Origin: Methylorubrum populi
GTDB lineage: Bacteria > Pseudomonadota > Alphaproteobacteria > Rhizobiales > Beijerinckiaceae
Direction of reading: 5' to 3'
Assembly (NCBI GenBank): GCA_020741775.1
Contig: DYYG01000047.1
Coordinates: forward strand, 62,001-126,000
DNA length: 64,000 nt
Made by a program: the position numbers and the translations under genes. Position 1 is the stretch's first letter. Every line of letters starts with the position of its first letter. Under the pieces are notes generated by a model that did no database searches, was not told where the DNA came from, and saw only the letters and a list, made by a program, of their open reading frames with translations. Shown here piece after piece: positions 26,661 to 34,175 of the stretch.

Positions 26661-27779
26661 ATGTCCGCCCGCCTGTTCGAGCCCCTGCGCCTCGACGACC
26701 TGGAACTCGAAAACCGCATCGTCATCGCGCCGATGTGCCAATACTCGGCCCTGGGCGGGGCGGCGACCGACTGGCACCTGATGCATCTCGGCCAGCTCGC
26801 CCAGTCCGGCGCCGGACTCCTGACCCTGGAGGCGACGGCGATCTCGCCCGAGGCGCGGATCTCGCCCGCCGATCTCGGTCTCTACGACGACGCCACCGAG
26901 CGGGCGCTCGGACGCGTGCTCGACGCCGTGCGCGGCTATGCGCCGATCCCGGTGGCGATCCAGATCAACCATGCCGGTCGCAAGGCGTCGAGCCGGGCGC
27001 CCTGGGAGGGCGGCGCTCAGATCGACGCCGAGGCCGCCGATGGCTGGCGCACCGAAGCGCCCTCCGCCCTGGCCCATGCCGAGGGCGAGATTCCGCCCCA
27101 CGCCCTCGATATCGAGGGCCTGAAGCGGGTGCGCGACGGCTTCGTTGCCACGGCGCGGCGCGCCATGCGGCTCGGCATCGACGGAGTCGAACTGCACGGC
27201 GCCCATGGCTACCTGCTGCACCAATTCCTCTCGCCCCTCTCCAACCGCCGCGAGGACCAATATGGCGGCAGCCTGGAGAACCGGATGCGGTTTCCCCTGG
27301 AATGCTTCGAGGCGGTGCGCGAGGCCGTGCCCGCCGGCAAGCCGGTCTGGATGCGTGTCTCGGCCACCGACTGGGTCGAGGAGGGCTGGGATCTCGACCA
27401 GACGCTCGAACTCGCCCGCGCCCTCAAGAGCCGCGGCGCGGCGGCGATCCATGTCTCGACGGGGGGCCTCTCCCCCGCGCAGAAAATCCCCGTGGGACCG
27501 GGCTATCAGGTGCCCTTCGCCGAGCGGATCAAGGCGGAGACGGGGCTCACCACCATCGCCGTCGGCCTCATCACCGAACCGCGCCAGGCGGAAGCGATCC
27601 TAGCCGAGGGCAAGGCCGACGCGATCTCCCTCGCCCGCGCCCTGCTCTACGATCCCCGCTGGCCATGGCACGCGGCGGCCGAACTCGGCGCGCAGGTGCG
27701 GGCCCCGAAGCAGTACTGGCGCAGCCAGCCGCACCAGTACAAAGATCTGTTCAAGAGCGCGGCTTTCGGGCAGCGGTGA
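26661..27779 (+). CDS. Old yellow enzyme, YqjM-type NADH:flavin oxidoreductase
   Basis: A 372-residue FMN-dependent ene-reductase with a TIM-barrel fold. The YqjM-class cysteine is in IAPMCQYSA. Other family residues are in QINHAGRKASS (histidine of the substrate pocket), HGAHGYLLHQFLSPLSNRR and the late FMN-phosphate segment ISLARALLYDPRWPW. It probably reduces activated carbon-carbon double bonds such as enones or quinones. Divergence from the glutathionyl-hydroquinone reductase suggests a shared response to electrophile or quinone stress, which is an inference. A palindrome follows its 3' end. Confidence 0.92.
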   Translation: MSARLFEPLRLDDLELENRIVIAPMCQYSALGGAATDWHLMHLGQLAQSGAGLLTLEATAISPEARISPADLGLYDDATERALGRVLDAVRGYAPIPVAIQINHAGRKASSRAPWEGGAQIDAEAADGWRTEAPSALAHAEGEIPPHALDIEGLKRVRDGFVATARRAMRLGIDGVELHGAHGYLLHQFLSPLSNRREDQYGGSLENRMRFPLECFEAVREAVPAGKPVWMRVSATDWVEEGWDLDQTLELARALKSRGAAAIHVSTGGLSPAQKIPVGPGYQVPFAERIKAETGLTTIAVGLITEPRQAEAILAEGKADAISLARALLYDPRWPWHAAAELGAQVRAPKQYWRSQPHQYKDLFKSAAFGQR

Positions 27780-27791
27780 GAGACTTTTCTT

Positions 27792-27846
27792 CCACTCTTT
27801 CGTCCTGAGCGTCAGCGATGCGGCGCCTCAGGACCGAAAGTGGTGG
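27792..27846. terminator. Palindrome between convergent genes, likely bidirectional terminator
   Basis: Near-complementary arms (CCACTCTTTCGTCCTGAG at 27792-27809 and its imperfect complement at about 27827-27846) flank a short loop. It lies between two converging genes. The CGTCCTGAG core resembles the ends of the family-B repeats, so it may be a decayed member of that family acting as a terminator. Confidence 0.6.
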
Positions 27847-27863
27847 TCGGAGGAACAATCCTT

Positions 27864-28637
27864 CTACCGCGCCACCGCTCCCACCAGCGGCCCGAGCGGG
27901 CGGCTGAGATCGGAGCGGCCGAGGCCCGGCGCGTAGAGGCTCGACACGCTGCCGTCGAGGAACAGGGCGTTGCGGCAGCCGAGGGTATCCTTGAACAGGC
28001 GGGCGAAGGCGCCGAACGTCACGGGATGCTCCGAGATGGCGAAGATCGCTGTCTTCCCGCCGTCGCGGACGCCGACGCCGTTGCGGATCTTCTGGCTCGG
28101 CCCATCCTCGGAGATCTTGGGGTGGATCTTGCCCTCGATCACCAGCATCGGGCCCGATTGGGTGGCGAAATCCGGGTTCGGCTTGGTGCGCAGGTATCGG
28201 GCGGTGTCGAGCACCCCGGCCCGGTCGCCCTTCACGTAGAAGATGCCGTTGGGCTTGAGGTGGAAGTTGCCGGGCCCGTTCGCGGTCGAGACGCCCTTCA
28301 TCTCGCGGCCCTCCTCCACGTAGAGCCCGACCGGGGCCTGCCCCTTGTCGTACATGCCGGCATTCATCGCGAAGCTGAGGCGCGGCCCCTGCCGGCCGGC
28401 AAGGTTCGACAGCGACGAATAGGGCAGCCCGTCCGGCCCGAGCCAGAACAGCCGCACCCGCTCGCGGGTGAGGTCGACGGTGCAGACGGTGTAGGGCTGT
28501 CCCTCCGCCTCGACCGACCGGCACGGCCCCTTCGCGGCGGTCGCCTGTGTCTGGGCGTAGGCGGGGCCCCCCGCCAACAGGCTGGGAGCGAGGCCGAGGG
28601 CGAGGCAGGAGACGAGAACGGCGAGGCGTCGCTTCAC
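27864..28637 (-). CDS. Phosphodiester glycosidase family (NAGPA-like) secreted protein
   Basis: A 257-residue protein with a signal peptide (MKRRLAVLVSCLALGLAPSL, cleavage near AYA). The mature part matches the phosphodiester glycosidase domain (PF09992): SFAMNAGMYDKGQAPVGLYV, GNFHLKPNGIFYV, SGPMLVIEG, NGVGVRDGGKTAIFAIS and DTLGCRNALFLDGSVSSLY. The aspartate and glycine residues of the C-terminal LDGS motif are typical. The periplasmic substrate is unknown, possibly a phosphodiester-linked sugar. It starts with GTG, with an AGGA ribosome-binding site. Confidence 0.87.
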   Translation of the reverse strand: MKRRLAVLVSCLALGLAPSLLAGGPAYAQTQATAAKGPCRSVEAEGQPYTVCTVDLTRERVRLFWLGPDGLPYSSLSNLAGRQGPRLSFAMNAGMYDKGQAPVGLYVEEGREMKGVSTANGPGNFHLKPNGIFYVKGDRAGVLDTARYLRTKPNPDFATQSGPMLVIEGKIHPKISEDGPSQKIRNGVGVRDGGKTAIFAISEHPVTFGAFARLFKDTLGCRNALFLDGSVSSLYAPGLGRSDLSRPLGPLVGAVAR

Positions 28638-28908
28638 GGGCGGTTCCTGTCAGGCGGCCACCATCGGAATCAGGCTCGGCCGCGAGCGCCCCCTTCGCCC
28701 GAAAGCATGGCAGCATTCAAGCCGCCCGCCCCGCGACCCGCGCGCCACGGCCCCGCCCATCCTCCGCCGATCCGGCGATGACCACACCTGACGTTGCGCA
28801 GACGACACGATCACGTTGCTTTGAGACCGCAGGTCGCAGGGACCGTTTCCTGCCGCCGCACGTTCAAAGCCTGCGGGGGAGCAAATCTCTTCGGGTGGAG
28901 ACGATCTG

Positions 28909-29427
28909 ATGAAACGGGTTGTTCTGGCATCGGCGGCAATGGTCGGCGCGCTGATGATGATCCCGGCGACCGCCGATGCGCGCCCGGGTTTCGGCGGCTT
29001 CCACGGTGGCGGTTTCGGCGGCGGCTTTCGCGGCGGCGGCTTCGGTGGCGGCTTTCGCGGGGCCGGCTTCCGCGGCGGTGGCTTCGGCGGCGGTTTCCGC
29101 GGGGGCGGCTTCGGCTATCGCGGCGCCGGCTTCGGTGGCTGGCGCGGTGGTTACGGCGGCTGGCGCGGCGGCGGCTGGGGTTACCGGCGCGGCATCGGCC
29201 TCGGCGGTGTCGGCCTCGGCCTCGGCTTGGGTCTCGCGGCGGGCGGCCTCTACGGCGGCTATGGCGGTTGGGGCGGCCCCTATTATGGCTATGGCGGCTA
29301 TGGCGGCCCGTACGGCTACTCCACGGTCGGCTACGATCCCTATTACGGCGGCGGCTGCTACACCGTCCCGCGGGTGCGCTGGACGCCGTACGGCTATCGC
29401 CGCGTGCTGGTCGAGCGCTGCTACTGA
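28909..29427 (+). CDS. Glycine-rich secreted protein with GGGF repeats
   Basis: A 172-residue protein with a signal peptide (ending TADA). It is dominated by Gly-Phe-Arg repeats (GGFRGGG and GGGFGGGF units, about residues 26-85), then Gly/Tyr/Trp-rich sequence and a cysteine-bearing end (GGGCYTVPRVRWTPYGYRRV). No family is certain; similar glycine-rich secreted proteins are common in Methylobacterium. It could form a cell-surface or periplasmic matrix. It has a GGAG ribosome-binding site nine bases before the ATG and a terminator immediately after. Confidence 0.78.
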   Translation: MKRVVLASAAMVGALMMIPATADARPGFGGFHGGGFGGGFRGGGFGGGFRGAGFRGGGFGGGFRGGGFGYRGAGFGGWRGGYGGWRGGGWGYRRGIGLGGVGLGLGLGLAAGGLYGGYGGWGGPYYGYGGYGGPYGYSTVGYDPYYGGGCYTVPRVRWTPYGYRRVLVERCY

Positions 29428-29450
29428 CCATCGGCTTGGATAGGACGTCG

Positions 29451-29474
29451 AAGGGGCCGCACGCGGCCCCTTTT
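29451..29474 (+). terminator. Rho-independent terminator after the glycine-rich gene
   Basis: A stem AAGGGGCCG with its complement CGGCCCCTT, loop CACG, is followed by a TTTT run. It also lies just beyond the 3' end of the converging DUF4174 gene. Confidence 0.88.
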
Positions 29475-29499
29475 CTCATGCACTCCTCGCTTCATGCGG

Positions 29500-29904
29500 T
29501 CATCGCCGTTTCGCCTCGTCCTTCCGCATCGGCATGGCGTCGATGGTGGTGAACAGGCGCTGCGGCGGAATCGGTTCGTCCGAGGTCAGCTTCGCCCCGC
29601 CATCCTTGCCGACGAGCACAGCCCGGAAGCTCTCGCCCGACAGGCCGAGATGTCGGCGCAGGGCGACCGCCTTCTCCCCCGGCCCCACCGCCTCCACCGT
29701 GACGAGATCACGTTCGGCGGCTCCCGCCTGCGCCGAAGCCAGGGCCTGACGCTGCGCCGCGAGCTTGGGATCGTCTGCATCCCCCGCCGCCAGGACGAGC
29801 ACCCGCGACGTCCAGCGATAGCCCGCCAGCGGATCCCCGCCCGCCGCTGCGCTCCCTCCGAGCATTGCCATCGCCGCCATCAGGACAAGACTTCTCCGAC
29901 CCAT
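29500..29904 (-). CDS. DUF4174 secreted protein
   Basis: A 134-residue protein with a short signal peptide (MGRRSLVLMAAMAMLGGSAA). The body fits the DUF4174 pattern: PLAGYRWTSRVLVLAAG, ERDLVTVEAVG, LRRHLGLSGESFRAVLVGKD and a C-terminal IDAMPMRKDEAKRR. The fold is thought to be thioredoxin-like, but no CxxC motif is present and the function is not known. It is divergent from the CurA-like reductase. Confidence 0.78.
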   Translation of the reverse strand: MGRRSLVLMAAMAMLGGSAAAGGDPLAGYRWTSRVLVLAAGDADDPKLAAQRQALASAQAGAAERDLVTVEAVGPGEKAVALRRHLGLSGESFRAVLVGKDGGAKLTSDEPIPPQRLFTTIDAMPMRKDEAKRR

Positions 29905-29995
29905 CGCGAAACCTCATGCCCGCCGTGCACCGCATTGCTGGAACCAGCGCGCGACCCATCTGCCGGGTTCCGCTTGCCGAAACGCCGGAGGTTCC

Positions 29996-31012
29996 ATGGC
30001 AGTCGTCAACCGTCGGATCGTGCTGGCCGCGCGCCCGCATGGCGAGCCGAAACCCGAGCATTTCCGCCTGGAGGAGGGCCGCACCTCGGCCCCGAAACAG
30101 GGCGAGGTGCTGCTGCGGACCCGCTGGCTCTCCCTCGATCCCTATATGCGCGGCCGGATGAGCGCCGCGAAATCCTACGCCAAGCCGGTCGAGATCGGCG
30201 AGGCCATGGTCGGGCAAACCGTGAGCGAGGTGGTGGCCTCGGAAAATCCCGCCTTCGCCGAGGGCGACCTCGTCCTCGCCTCTTCCGGCTGGCAGGAATT
30301 CGCCCTGTCGGACGGCAAGGGCCTGCGCCGCCTCGATCCGGCGGACGGGCCGCCGAGCCAGTTCCTCGGTGTCCTCGGCATGCCCGGCATGACCGCTTAT
30401 GCCGGCCTTCTGGAGATCGGGCGGCCGCAGCCGCAGGAAACGGTCGTCGTGGCCGCCGCCGCCGGCCCGGTCGGCTCCCTGGTCGGGCAGATCGCCCGCC
30501 TCAAGGGCGCGCGGGCGGTCGGCATCGCCGGGGGTGCGGAGAAATGCGCCTACCTGACCGAGACGCTGGGCTTCGACGCCGCCCTCGATCACAGGGCCAG
30601 CGATTTTCCCGATGCCCTGGCCCGCGCCTGCCCGGACGGGATCGACGTGTATTTCGAGAATGTCGGCGGCGCGGTGTTCGACGCGGTGCTGCCGCTCCTC
30701 AACGATTTCGCGCGTGTGCCGGTCTGCGGCCTCGTCTCGGGCTATAATCTGAGCGAGTTGCCCCCCGGCCCGGACCGCTCGCCGGTCCTGATGCGCACCG
30801 TCCTGACCAAGCGGCTGACGCTGCGCGGTTTCATCGTCTCGGACTTCGCCGCTTTGCACGGCGACTTCCTGCGCGATGTCGGCGGCTGGCTGCGCGCCGG
30901 GCGGGTCCGGGCTCGCGAGGACGTGGTCGAGGGCCTGGAGAACGCGCCCACCGCCTTCGCCGGAATGCTGCGGGGCGCGAATTTCGGCAAGCTCGTGGTC
31001 AAGGTGTCCTGA
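29996..31012 (+). CDS. CurA-like NADP-dependent oxidoreductase
   Basis: A 338-residue medium-chain dehydrogenase/reductase of the CurA/leukotriene B4 12-hydroxydehydrogenase group, which reduces carbon-carbon double bonds of enones with NADPH. N-terminal landmarks are LLRTRWLSLDPYMRGRMS; the Rossmann core has VAAAAGPVGSLVGQIARLKG, and the family ENVGG motif follows (IDVYFENVGGAVFDAVLPLL). It lacks the catalytic zinc ligands of alcohol dehydrogenases. It starts at the ATG at 29996. Confidence 0.92.
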   Translation: MAVVNRRIVLAARPHGEPKPEHFRLEEGRTSAPKQGEVLLRTRWLSLDPYMRGRMSAAKSYAKPVEIGEAMVGQTVSEVVASENPAFAEGDLVLASSGWQEFALSDGKGLRRLDPADGPPSQFLGVLGMPGMTAYAGLLEIGRPQPQETVVVAAAAGPVGSLVGQIARLKGARAVGIAGGAEKCAYLTETLGFDAALDHRASDFPDALARACPDGIDVYFENVGGAVFDAVLPLLNDFARVPVCGLVSGYNLSELPPGPDRSPVLMRTVLTKRLTLRGFIVSDFAALHGDFLRDVGGWLRAGRVRAREDVVEGLENAPTAFAGMLRGANFGKLVVKVS

Positions 31013-31041
31013 GGTTCAAGGCTCGGGCCGGCGCCGGCCGC

Positions 31042-31070
31042 TTGCCCGCTATCACGAACAAAGATAGAAC
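31042..31070 (+). promoter_or_regulatory. Putative ssb promoter with LexA (SOS) box
   Basis: The alphaproteobacterial LexA site GAAC-N7-GAAC is present exactly at 31056-31070. It overlaps a plausible -10 element (TAGAAC, 31065-31070) placed 17 bases after a possible -35 (TTGCCC, 31042-31047). This would let LexA block RNA polymerase. The ssb start codon is 141 bases downstream, giving a long leader. The promoter elements are weak matches; the LexA box is a perfect consensus match. Confidence 0.65.
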
Positions 31071-31210
31071 ATTCACGATGACGAAAGCGGGTCGGTGTGT
31101 AGCGGGCACAAGCCGTTCCGGCGGCTTGCTCCCCCTTTCGGACCTCGCGAGAGTCGCGACCATCGCGGGCGAGGAATGCCCTGTGAGATCGGATCGGATG
31201 GAGAGATGAG

Positions 31211-31753
31211 ATGGCGGGCAGCGTCAACAAGGTGATCCTCGTCGGCAATCTCGGGCGTGATCCCGAGACCCGGCGCCTGTCCTCGGGGGATCCCGTGGTG
31301 AACCTGCGCATCGCGACGTCGGAGTCCTGGAAGGACAAGATGTCGGGCGAGCGCAAGGAAAAGACCGAGTGGCACTCGGTCGTGATCTACAACGAGAACC
31401 TCGCCCGGGTGGCCGAGCAGTATCTGCGCAAGGGTTCGAAGGTCTATATCGAGGGCCAGCTCCAGACCCGGAAATGGGCCGACCAGTCCGGGGTCGAGAA
31501 GTACACGACCGAGGTGGTGCTTCAGCGCTTCCGCGGCGAAATGACGATTCTCGACGGCCGTGGCGGCGGCGGCGACTTCGCCGGCGACGACGAGGGCGGT
31601 GGCGGCGGCCAGATCAGCCGCGGCGGGAACCGGGGCGGTGACCGCGGCGGACGCGACGATTACGGCGCGAGCCGCTCCGGCGGCGACCGTCGTCCCGCCT
31701 CGGGTGGCGGCTCGAAGCCGAACTACGACCTCGACGACGACATCCCCTTCTAG
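31211..31753 (+). CDS. ssb: Single-stranded DNA-binding protein
   Basis: A 180-residue SSB that coats single-stranded DNA in replication, recombination and repair. The OB-fold domain covers about residues 1-110 ([47 protein letters not shown]). A glycine/arginine/aspartate-rich linker follows and the conserved acidic tip DLDDDIPF ends the protein, the docking site for partner enzymes. The length is typical. Expression is probably LexA-controlled through the box at 31056-31070. A terminator follows. Confidence 0.97.
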   Translation: MAGSVNKVILVGNLGRDPETRRLSSGDPVVNLRIATSESWKDKMSGERKEKTEWHSVVIYNENLARVAEQYLRKGSKVYIEGQLQTRKWADQSGVEKYTTEVVLQRFRGEMTILDGRGGGGDFAGDDEGGGGGQISRGGNRGGDRGGRDDYGASRSGGDRRPASGGGSKPNYDLDDDIPF

Positions 31754-31838
31754 GACTCGTTCCCACGAAGCGGCGACCGGTTGATCTCGGAAGGCGGCGG
31801 CGTCCGGCCTGGAAACGGGATCCGCCGAGTCGCTCCGG

Positions 31839-31870
31839 AAGGGTCGGCGCTGCCGGGCGCCGGCCCTTCT
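31839..31870 (+). terminator. Terminator-like hairpin after ssb
   Basis: An 11-bp stem with one G-T pair (AAGGGTCGGCG with CGCCGGCCCTT), 8-nt loop, followed by CTTC. The T-run is short, so strength is uncertain. Confidence 0.7.
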
Positions 31871-32036
31871 TCACGTCGGAAGCAATGAATTCGTGACGCG
31901 CGCGCGGGTGGCAACCCGATTTCAGCGCAAGGCATCTCATCGGCATTCCACGATTGAACCAATCTTAGTGGCGCCTTCGAAATCCTGCGCCATAATACTT
32001 TTGCGCCGCACGGCGTGAGAAGGCAGCCAGGGATCC

Positions 32037-32642
32037 ATGCTCAACACAGCGTCGAACGCGCCCGTTGCCGAAGAGCGTCCCCTGGAAAAGGCTCTGGGCC
32101 ATCAGGTCCGCCTGCTGCGGCGGGAGCGGGATCTCTCGGTGGCCGATCTCGGCAGCGCCGCCGGCATTTCCCCCGGCATGATCTCGAAGATCGAGAACGG
32201 CGCGATCTCGCCCTCCCTGGCCTCGATCAACGCCATCGCCTCGGCGCTCAACGTGCCGATCACCGCGCTGTTCGCGGCCTTCGAGGAAACCCGCGATTGC
32301 AGCTTCGTGAAGCGCGGCCAGGGCGTGCCGATCGAGCGGCGCGGCACCAAGGTCGGCCATCATTACGAATTGCTCGGAGCCGGCATCCGCGGCGACGTGG
32401 TGGTCGAGCCCTATCTCATCACGCTTCAGGATCAGGCCGAGGCCTATACCAGCTTTCGCCATCTCGGTACCGAGTTCATCTACATGCTGACCGGCGAGGT
32501 GATCTATCACCATTCCGGCCAGGACTTTCATCTCGAACCCGGCGACTCGCTGATGTTTGATTCGAACGGGCTGCACGGCCCGGCCAAGCTCATCAAGACG
32601 CCGATGACCTATCTCTCGGTGATCGTCTATCCCCGGCCGTGA
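32037..32642 (+). CDS. XRE-family regulator with C-terminal cupin domain
   Basis: A 201-residue transcription regulator. The N-terminal helix-turn-helix (about residues 20-78) reads LGHQVRLLRRERDLSVADLG, then GISPGMISKIENGAISPSLA. The C-terminal cupin barrel (about 120-195) contains HLGTEFIYMLTGEVIYHHSG and the LEPGDSLMFDSNGLHGP histidine region, which probably senses a small molecule. Relatives control amino-acid, polyamine or sulfur metabolism; the target here is unknown. It starts soon after the ssb terminator and is probably monocistronic. Confidence 0.9.
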   Translation: MLNTASNAPVAEERPLEKALGHQVRLLRRERDLSVADLGSAAGISPGMISKIENGAISPSLASINAIASALNVPITALFAAFEETRDCSFVKRGQGVPIERRGTKVGHHYELLGAGIRGDVVVEPYLITLQDQAEAYTSFRHLGTEFIYMLTGEVIYHHSGQDFHLEPGDSLMFDSNGLHGPAKLIKTPMTYLSVIVYPRP

Positions 32643-32710
32643 ACCGGGCCGGTAACACCTCATTCACCATGACATGCGAGGTGTTTTCGAGCGGGCGGAG
32701 ATCTGTTGCG

Positions 32711-33127
32711 ATGACGGGCGGAGGACAGCGGGCGCCGGGATGCGCTCCGCTGCGAGCGATACCGGCGCGACGCGGCGGAGCGCGGCGGCTTCCGGCTCTC
32801 GGCGCCCTCGCGATCCTGCTTCTCGGCCCGCCGGCCTCCGCCGCCGACCTGTCGGAATTCGGCACGGCCTATCCCGTCGCGCCCCCTCCCGCCCCGCGCT
32901 TCTTCCCCCGTGGCGATGGGGATGCCGACGGCGACCGTCCGCCCCGTCCCCTGCCCCGGCGCCTCGTCGGCTGCGCCCCGCGCAGCGCCGCGGTGCCTAC
33001 CGACGCGCCCGACGATCCGAGCTATGTCGGCTCGGCCTACGGCCTCGGCAAGCCGAGCTATTACGGCTTCCGCCCCGGGCTCGGCCACGACGACCCGTTC
33101 GGCCGTCCCCTGCGCTACTGCCCCTGA
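32711..33127 (+). CDS. Small secreted proline-rich hypothetical protein
   Basis: A 138-residue protein from the ATG at 32711. A basic N-terminus and hydrophobic core (LPALGALAILLLGPPASAAD) form a likely signal peptide. The mature region is proline-rich, with two cysteines and a Tyr/Gly-rich end (SAYGLGKPSYYGFRPGLG). I do not recognise a family. The frame is open to 32639, so an earlier start is possible. It lies between the XRE-cupin gene and panC. Confidence 0.55.
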   Translation: MTGGGQRAPGCAPLRAIPARRGGARRLPALGALAILLLGPPASAADLSEFGTAYPVAPPPAPRFFPRGDGDADGDRPPRPLPRRLVGCAPRSAAVPTDAPDDPSYVGSAYGLGKPSYYGFRPGLGHDDPFGRPLRYCP

Positions 33128-33198
33128 GGAAGATCCGCTGGCATCCGGTGGCCGGGGCGCTTACCTCTGCGGCGCGTCCACCAGCCGAGCCGCTTCCC

Positions 33199-34056
33199 AT
33201 GTCCGATACGGTCCTTCGCTTCGACACTCTTGAGGCCCTGCGCGCGCGGGTCGATGCGTGGCGGAAGGGCGGTGACCGGATCGTGCTGGTGCCGACCATG
33301 GGGGCGCTGCATCAGGGCCATCTCGCCCTCGTCGCTCATGCCAAGGCGATCGGCCGGCGTGCGGTGGTGAGCATCTTCGTGAACCCGACGCAGTTCGGCC
33401 CGAACGAAGATTTTTCGCGCTATCCGCGGGACACGGAGGCCGACCTCGCCCTGCTCGCCAAAGCCAGCGCCGACGCGGCGTGGCTCCCTTCCGTCGAGAC
33501 CATGTACCCGACAGGGTTCTCGACGCGCATCGAGCCAGGCCCGGCGGCGGAGGGCCTGTGCGGCACGTTCCGGCCCGGCCACTTCTCCGGTGTCGCCACC
33601 GTGGTGACCAAGCTGATCAACCAGGTTCGGCCCGATATCGCGCTGTTCGGCGAGAAGGATTTCCAGCAGTTGCAGGTGATCCGCTCGGTCATCGGCGATC
33701 TCGATATGGCGGTGACCATCGAGGGCGTGCCGACCCTGCGCGAGGCGGACGGCCTCGCCCTCTCCTCACGCAATCGCTACCTCGACCCGCGCGAGCGCGA
33801 GATCGCGCCGCGGCTGCACGCGGTGCTCGCCGACATCGCCGAACGCCTCGCCCACGGCGGCGACGCGGCCCCGCTCGTGGCGCAGGGCATCGCGGTCCTG
33901 GAAGCGGCAGGCTTCGGCCCGGTGCAGTATCTGGATGTGCGCGATGCGCAGACCCTCGCCCCGGTGGCGAGGGCCGAGCGAGAGGCGCGGGTGCTGGTCG
34001 CGGCCTATCTCGGCAAAACCCGGCTCATCGACAACGTGGCGGTGGTGCCGGCCTGA
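33199..34056 (+). CDS. panC: Pantothenate synthetase
   Basis: A 285-residue PanC that joins pantoate and beta-alanine with ATP to make pantothenate, the precursor of coenzyme A. Signature segments are LVPTMGALHQGHLALVAHA (ATP-binding HxGH), VSIFVNPTQFGPNEDFSRYP, ALFGEKDFQQLQVIR and the second nucleotide motif LALSSRNRYLD (KMSKS equivalent). The ATG at 33199 is chosen because the upstream open frame overlaps the preceding secreted-protein gene. It converges on cysI. Confidence 0.96.
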   Translation: MSDTVLRFDTLEALRARVDAWRKGGDRIVLVPTMGALHQGHLALVAHAKAIGRRAVVSIFVNPTQFGPNEDFSRYPRDTEADLALLAKASADAAWLPSVETMYPTGFSTRIEPGPAAEGLCGTFRPGHFSGVATVVTKLINQVRPDIALFGEKDFQQLQVIRSVIGDLDMAVTIEGVPTLREADGLALSSRNRYLDPREREIAPRLHAVLADIAERLAHGGDAAPLVAQGIAVLEAAGFGPVQYLDVRDAQTLAPVARAEREARVLVAAYLGKTRLIDNVAVVPA

Positions 34057-34175
34057 AACGGCCCGATGACCGGCACGGTCGCCCCCGTGGGAGGGGACGC
34101 GGCTGGTTCACTTACACTGAGCTTTACGATGACCGGGCCTCGCCCCGGCCATCGTCGCCGAAGAGACGTGGGCCG

